Source of the DNA: Deltaproteobacteria bacterium | GTDB taxonomy: Bacteria > Desulfobacterota > Desulfobacteria > Desulfobacterales > ETH-SRB1 | NCBI GenBank assembly: GCA_019309665.1 | Contig: JAFDFV010000064.1 | Span: 1-9,122, forward strand | Direction of reading: 5' to 3' | DNA length: 9,122 nucleotides | Part shown: in pieces, positions 7,102 through 9,122 of the stretch | How the letters are laid out: the number at the start of each line of letters is the position of its first letter | Numbering within the stretch: position 1 is the first letter of the stretch | Position numbers and translations under genes: made by a program | The notes under the pieces: generated by a model | The model's database searches: none | Told to the model about the DNA's origin: nothing | The model's input: only the letters and a program-made list of their open reading frames with translations

Positions 7102-7184
7102 GATAATTAATTTCACAAGGCCAGAAGGAGGAAGGCGTATTAGTTATACGTCGACGACTGATAACACAGTGAAATTAATTAATC
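7102..7184 (+). terminator. Long stem-loop after the zinc-ribbon gene
   Basis: TAATTAATTTCAC (7104-7116) pairs perfectly with GTGAAATTAATTA (7169-7181), and the stem extends by GAT/ATC past a one-base bulge. The 52-base loop is purine-rich (GAAGGAGGAAGG) and contains a smaller hairpin, CGTAT-TAGTT-ATACG (7136-7150). It begins 28 bases after the stop codon, so it may protect or terminate the operon transcript, but no U-tract follows. Its right arm overlaps the start of the 68 bp repeat at 7175. Confidence 0.5.
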
Positions 7185-7242
7185 GGCCTAAACCGCTACC
7201 TCTGGTAGTGGTACCATAAGAAGGTTCTACCGTTATAGGAAT
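7175..7242 (+). repeat. 68 bp inverted repeat flanking the hpt operon, right copy
   Basis: This copy matches the reverse complement of 5078-5145 at 57 of 68 positions with no gap. It contains the hairpin CGCTACC-TCT-GGTAGTG (7194-7210). Relative to the left copy, two stem positions changed by transition, but each still pairs (T-G to C-G and A-T to G-T), so the hairpin itself seems to be maintained. The copy ends 12 bases before repeat element C. Confidence 0.8.
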
Positions 7243-7254
7243 TAGTTAGACTTA

Positions 7255-7527
7255 AGTGCCTAAAATGCCTAAAGTATATTAAAGTGCCTAAAGTTGTGGT
7301 ATGCCTTCGGCATGCTGATTGATAACTCAAGGCTACTGGGCTTTGCAAACTCCTTTTCGCTGTTAGGGTGGCGGCATAAACGAACCTATAAAAGATGAAT
7401 GAATTTTTTAACCCTGGCCAAGATTATGCAGACTAATTTTAATCACTTATAGATTTAAAATTGGCAGCGCCCTAAGCGCATTCCTTAACTTTAGGCATTT
7501 TAGGCACTTTAGCTCACTTTAGGCACT
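7255..7527 (-). repeat. AGTGCCTAAA inverted-arm element, copy C (reversed)
   Basis: This is the third and longest copy, 273 bp. The left arm (7255 to about 7301, beginning AGTGCCTAAAATGCC and ending AAAGTTGTGGTA) matches the reverse complement of copy A's right arm with two substitutions and one indel. The right arm ends with CTTAACTTTAGGCATTTTAG and onward, matching the left-arm type of A and B. The hairpin TGCC-TTC-GGCA now sits next to the left arm. The element is therefore inverted relative to A and B. A short interior stretch (TTAACCCTGGCCA) is shared in reverse with copy B. Confidence 0.8.
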
Positions 7528-7562
7528 AAAAACAGGGTACCTTCCAGGACAATTAAAACAAG

Positions 7563-7581
7563 CCACCACCTCTGGTGGTGG
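7563..7581. repeat. Perfect 8 bp hairpin with TCT triloop
   Basis: CCACCACC-TCT-GGTGGTGG is a perfect palindromic hairpin. It shares the ACC-TCT-GGT core and the following GGTA with the hairpin in the 68 bp repeats, and lies 35 bases after element C. No poly-T follows, so it is not a standard terminator. Confidence 0.6.
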
Positions 7582-7584
7582 TAA

Positions 7585-7740
7585 TTTGATTATGATGTCT
7601 GCCGCCAGATAGAACTTGAAAGTTACGGCTACCGCTTTTTGCGGCTGAATAAGTTTAACCTTCGTCCAGAGCAGGATGGCGAAACAAAGACGGATGTTTT
7701 GGATAGATTTTTAAGAAAGACGTTCGATGCTGATGAATGA
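7585..7740 (+). pseudogene. Remnant of the C-terminal end of a larger nuclease/helicase-type protein
   Basis: An open stretch of 51 codons without a proper start reads FDYDVCRQIELESYGYRFLR, then LNKFNLRPE, and ends at a TGA. The IELESYGYRFLRLNKFNL segment resembles the end of restriction-endonuclease-fold (DUF559-like) modules found at the C-termini of AAA/helicase-type proteins; this is recognition from memory. The stretch is preceded by a stop at 7582 and has no ribosome-binding site, so it looks like the 3' stub of a deleted gene. It overlaps the next remnant in another frame. Confidence in real coding ancestry is moderate, and in the exact family low. Confidence 0.45.
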
Positions 7741-7843
7741 GGTTATTGATGACGGCATGATTAAAATGACCGGTTTGACGGAAAGCGTTGCCGTTATTGC
7801 CATTGACAAACATGGAAATGAGAGCAAACCGCTTATAGTATAG
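7715..7843 (+). pseudogene. Second short coding remnant, family uncertain
   Basis: A 42-codon open stretch in a different frame reads RRSMLMNEVIDDGMIKMTGL, then TESVAVIAIDKHGNESKPLIV, and ends at TAG. It looks like genuine protein sequence (a beta-strand followed by D-HGNESKPL). It could be the C-terminal end of a larger protein, possibly an enzyme of restriction-modification type, but I cannot name the family. Since no full gene precedes it, it is probably another stub. It could also be a very short gene from the ATG at 7733, but no ribosome-binding site supports that. The stop is 16 bases before the KilA-N start, and the sequence upstream of that start (AGGTGGAAGG) supplies its ribosome-binding site. 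Confidence 0.4.
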
Positions 7844-7859
7844 GTGGAAGGTAAAACTC

Positions 7860-8453
7860 ATGGCTAAACGAAAAGTAAATGTTAAAGGAACTGAAATAGT
7901 CGTATTCTCAAAAGAAAAAGAGGATTATATTTCTCTAACAGACATAGCAAAGTACAAAGATTCGGAAAGGACAAATTACATTATCCAAAACTGGATGAGA
8001 AGCCGAAGCACAATTGAATTTATCGGCTTATGGGAGCTGTTGCACTCAAACAGTTTCACACTTACACCCAAAAGATGGATAAGCTCAACAAATGCCATCG
8101 GTATCATTTCCAAATCTGGTAGATATGGCGGAACTTATGCTCATCAGGATATTGCCTTTGAATTTGCCTCGTGGATAAGCGCAGAGTTCAAACTATATCT
8201 TCTTAAAGAGTTTCAACGGCTGAAACAGGCGGAAATTGATCAGAAAAAGCTGGAATGGAATGTTTCCCGCACCCTTGCCAAGGTTAATTACCGTATACAT
8301 ACCGATGCCATAAAAGAAAACCTGATTCCTGAAAACATATCTGCAAGTAAACGAAAATTTGTTTATGCAGACGAAGCAGACTTGTTAAACATTGCATTAT
8401 TTGGGAAAACTGCAAAAGAATGGCGAAAAGACAGAAAGCGATCAAAAGATTAA
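7860..8453 (+). CDS. KilA-N domain protein, shortened
   Basis: KilA-N proteins are DNA-binding domain proteins spread among phages and mobile elements; the role of this chromosomal family is unknown. The domain begins at about residue 22 with DYISLTDIAKYKD, followed by NYIIQNWMRSRSTIEFIGLW (39-58) and the signature KSGRYGGTYAHQDIAFEFAS (85-104), then ISAEFKLYLLKEFQRLK and VNYRIHTDAIKENLIP. Relatives, as I recall them, are roughly 270-290 residues; this one has 197. Two losses are suggested. About 17 residues seem missing between WELLH and NSFTLTP, and the C-terminus stops soon after LFGKTAKEWR, where relatives continue. The start has a good ribosome-binding site (GGAAGG, 8 bases upstream). 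It may be a decayed accessory gene whose core domain is still intact. Confidence 0.85.
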   Translation: MAKRKVNVKGTEIVVFSKEKEDYISLTDIAKYKDSERTNYIIQNWMRSRSTIEFIGLWELLHSNSFTLTPKRWISSTNAIGIISKSGRYGGTYAHQDIAFEFASWISAEFKLYLLKEFQRLKQAEIDQKKLEWNVSRTLAKVNYRIHTDAIKENLIPENISASKRKFVYADEADLLNIALFGKTAKEWRKDRKRSKD

Positions 8454-9122
8454 ACTTGTCTGATCACACTCTGGATATAAATATCCGGAGGTGTAATTAC
8501 AACGAGTTCAGTGTCTTTCAGATAGTTCCAATGGAAGAGAAGCTTTTTAATTATAAGCTTTTTATTGATACCTGGAATTTCATCCAGGCGATCTAATAAA
8601 TTCTGATGTCCCGCTGTAAGGTTGTCTAATCTTTCGGTTATTTCAGTGATTTTTTTTCAAAGCTTTCAATGATCTCCATCATACCGATCAATTGAAATCG
8701 ATGGTGATCTTCAAAAAATCCATGAATACTACAGTGCAGTTCCTTGGATTTTGCTTTCAGCCCTCTTTTAGCATTCCTTTTGATATTTGATAGACTCAAT
8801 TCAGATTCATCACATAATAAAGAAATCAGATTGCGTCCTGTAACACCAAATAAGTCAGACATGGCAGTTTCAAATAGTTTGTGAACACGCCTTTTATAAT
8901 CAGCTAAGGATTCTGTATAAGTTCTTCTAAGTCGTGCCAGTTCTCTCCATTGACGTATCTCTTTCGGAGGAATGAAACTACCTCTTAATAACCCATGCCT
9001 CAGAAGTTCTGCAAGCCATTTGCTATCACTTATATCTGTTTTTCGGCCCGGAACATTCTTGATATGCCTGGCATTTACAAGGATTACTTCCATGAACCCC
9101 TCAAGAACATTATGAACAGGGC
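8450..9122 (-). pseudogene. IS110-family transposase remnant (frameshifted, cut by window edge)
   Basis: Reading leftward from the window edge, the frame is open from outside (PVHNVLEGF before the first ATG at 9093). It gives VILVNARHIKNVPGRKTDIS, with two acidic residues of the DEDD RuvC-like domain at 9034-9036 and 9025-9027, then WLAELLRHGLLRGSFIPP and the helical spacer. The frame stops at 8638. Adding one base in the run of eight T at 8650-8657 restores FEKKITEITERLDNL and RLDEIPGINKK, the expected next IS110 segment, so the gene is frameshifted there. After about 8558 the similarity ends. The rest of the shifted frame stays open to a stop at 8450-8452, but I do not recognise it (WNYLKDTELVVITPPDIYIQ). 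The catalytic-serine Tnp_20 domain is absent, so the copy is dead. Any bridge-RNA region would lie outside the window. Confidence 0.8.

Noticed and set aside
7655..7861. 68-residue minus-strand frame ending at the KilA-N start
   Set aside because: It lies antisense to the two protein-like remnants, has no ribosome-binding site and no recognisable motif.
8473..8486. GGATAT-AA-ATATCC hairpin as an IS end or operator
   Set aside because: A 6 bp AT-rich stem of this kind is expected by chance, and no matching partner was seen nearby.

Overview
The window looks like a chromosomal stretch of a fairly AT-rich deltaproteobacterium (Desulfobacterota, probably Desulfobacterales-like). The reasons are the pairing of a DHH phosphoesterase with a YhcC-type radical SAM gene, an MJ0042-type zinc-ribbon/DUF3426 protein behind hpt, IS110 and KilA-N accessory genes, and intergenic spaces packed with palindromic repeats. 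The taxon is inferred from gene content only.

Layout. Positions 1-1048 (minus strand) hold the start of a DHH-family phosphoesterase gene, cut by the window edge, overlapping the 3' end of a complete TIGR01212/YhcC radical SAM gene. Positions 1049-1492 are a gene-free spacer with a degenerate palindrome and a GAACC-rich phrase. On the plus strand follow mnmG (tRNA uridine-34 modification), a CbpA-type DnaJ co-chaperone gene, and a tight pair: hpt (purine salvage) and a membrane-anchored zinc-ribbon/DUF3426 protein gene. From about 7530 onward the sequence looks like decayed accessory DNA: two short broken coding remnants, a shortened KilA-N gene, and a frameshifted IS110-family transposase remnant running off the right edge.

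The most unusual content lies between the genes. Three 200-270 bp elements bounded by inverted arms built from an AGTGCCTAAA-type unit sit at 3375-3593, 4869-5069 and 7255-7527; the third is in the opposite orientation. Inside the last two lies a second inverted pair of 68 bp (5078-5145 and 7175-7242, 57 of 68 positions identical). The hpt/zinc-ribbon operon is therefore enclosed by two nested layers of inverted repeats in mirror symmetry. A separate 182 bp palindrome (4583-4764) follows dnaJ. A 7 bp hairpin with a TCT (or AGA) triloop is conserved in both 68 bp copies despite substitutions, and a related 8 bp hairpin lies at 7563-7581.

How the genes relate: mnmG, dnaJ and hpt are housekeeping genes apparently transcribed separately, with the repeats as likely transcription boundaries. 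Only hpt/zinc-ribbon and radical SAM/DHH look translationally or transcriptionally coupled. I found no CRISPR array, tRNA or rRNA, and no convincing complete novel system; the nested repeat architecture and the decayed right end are the best leads.
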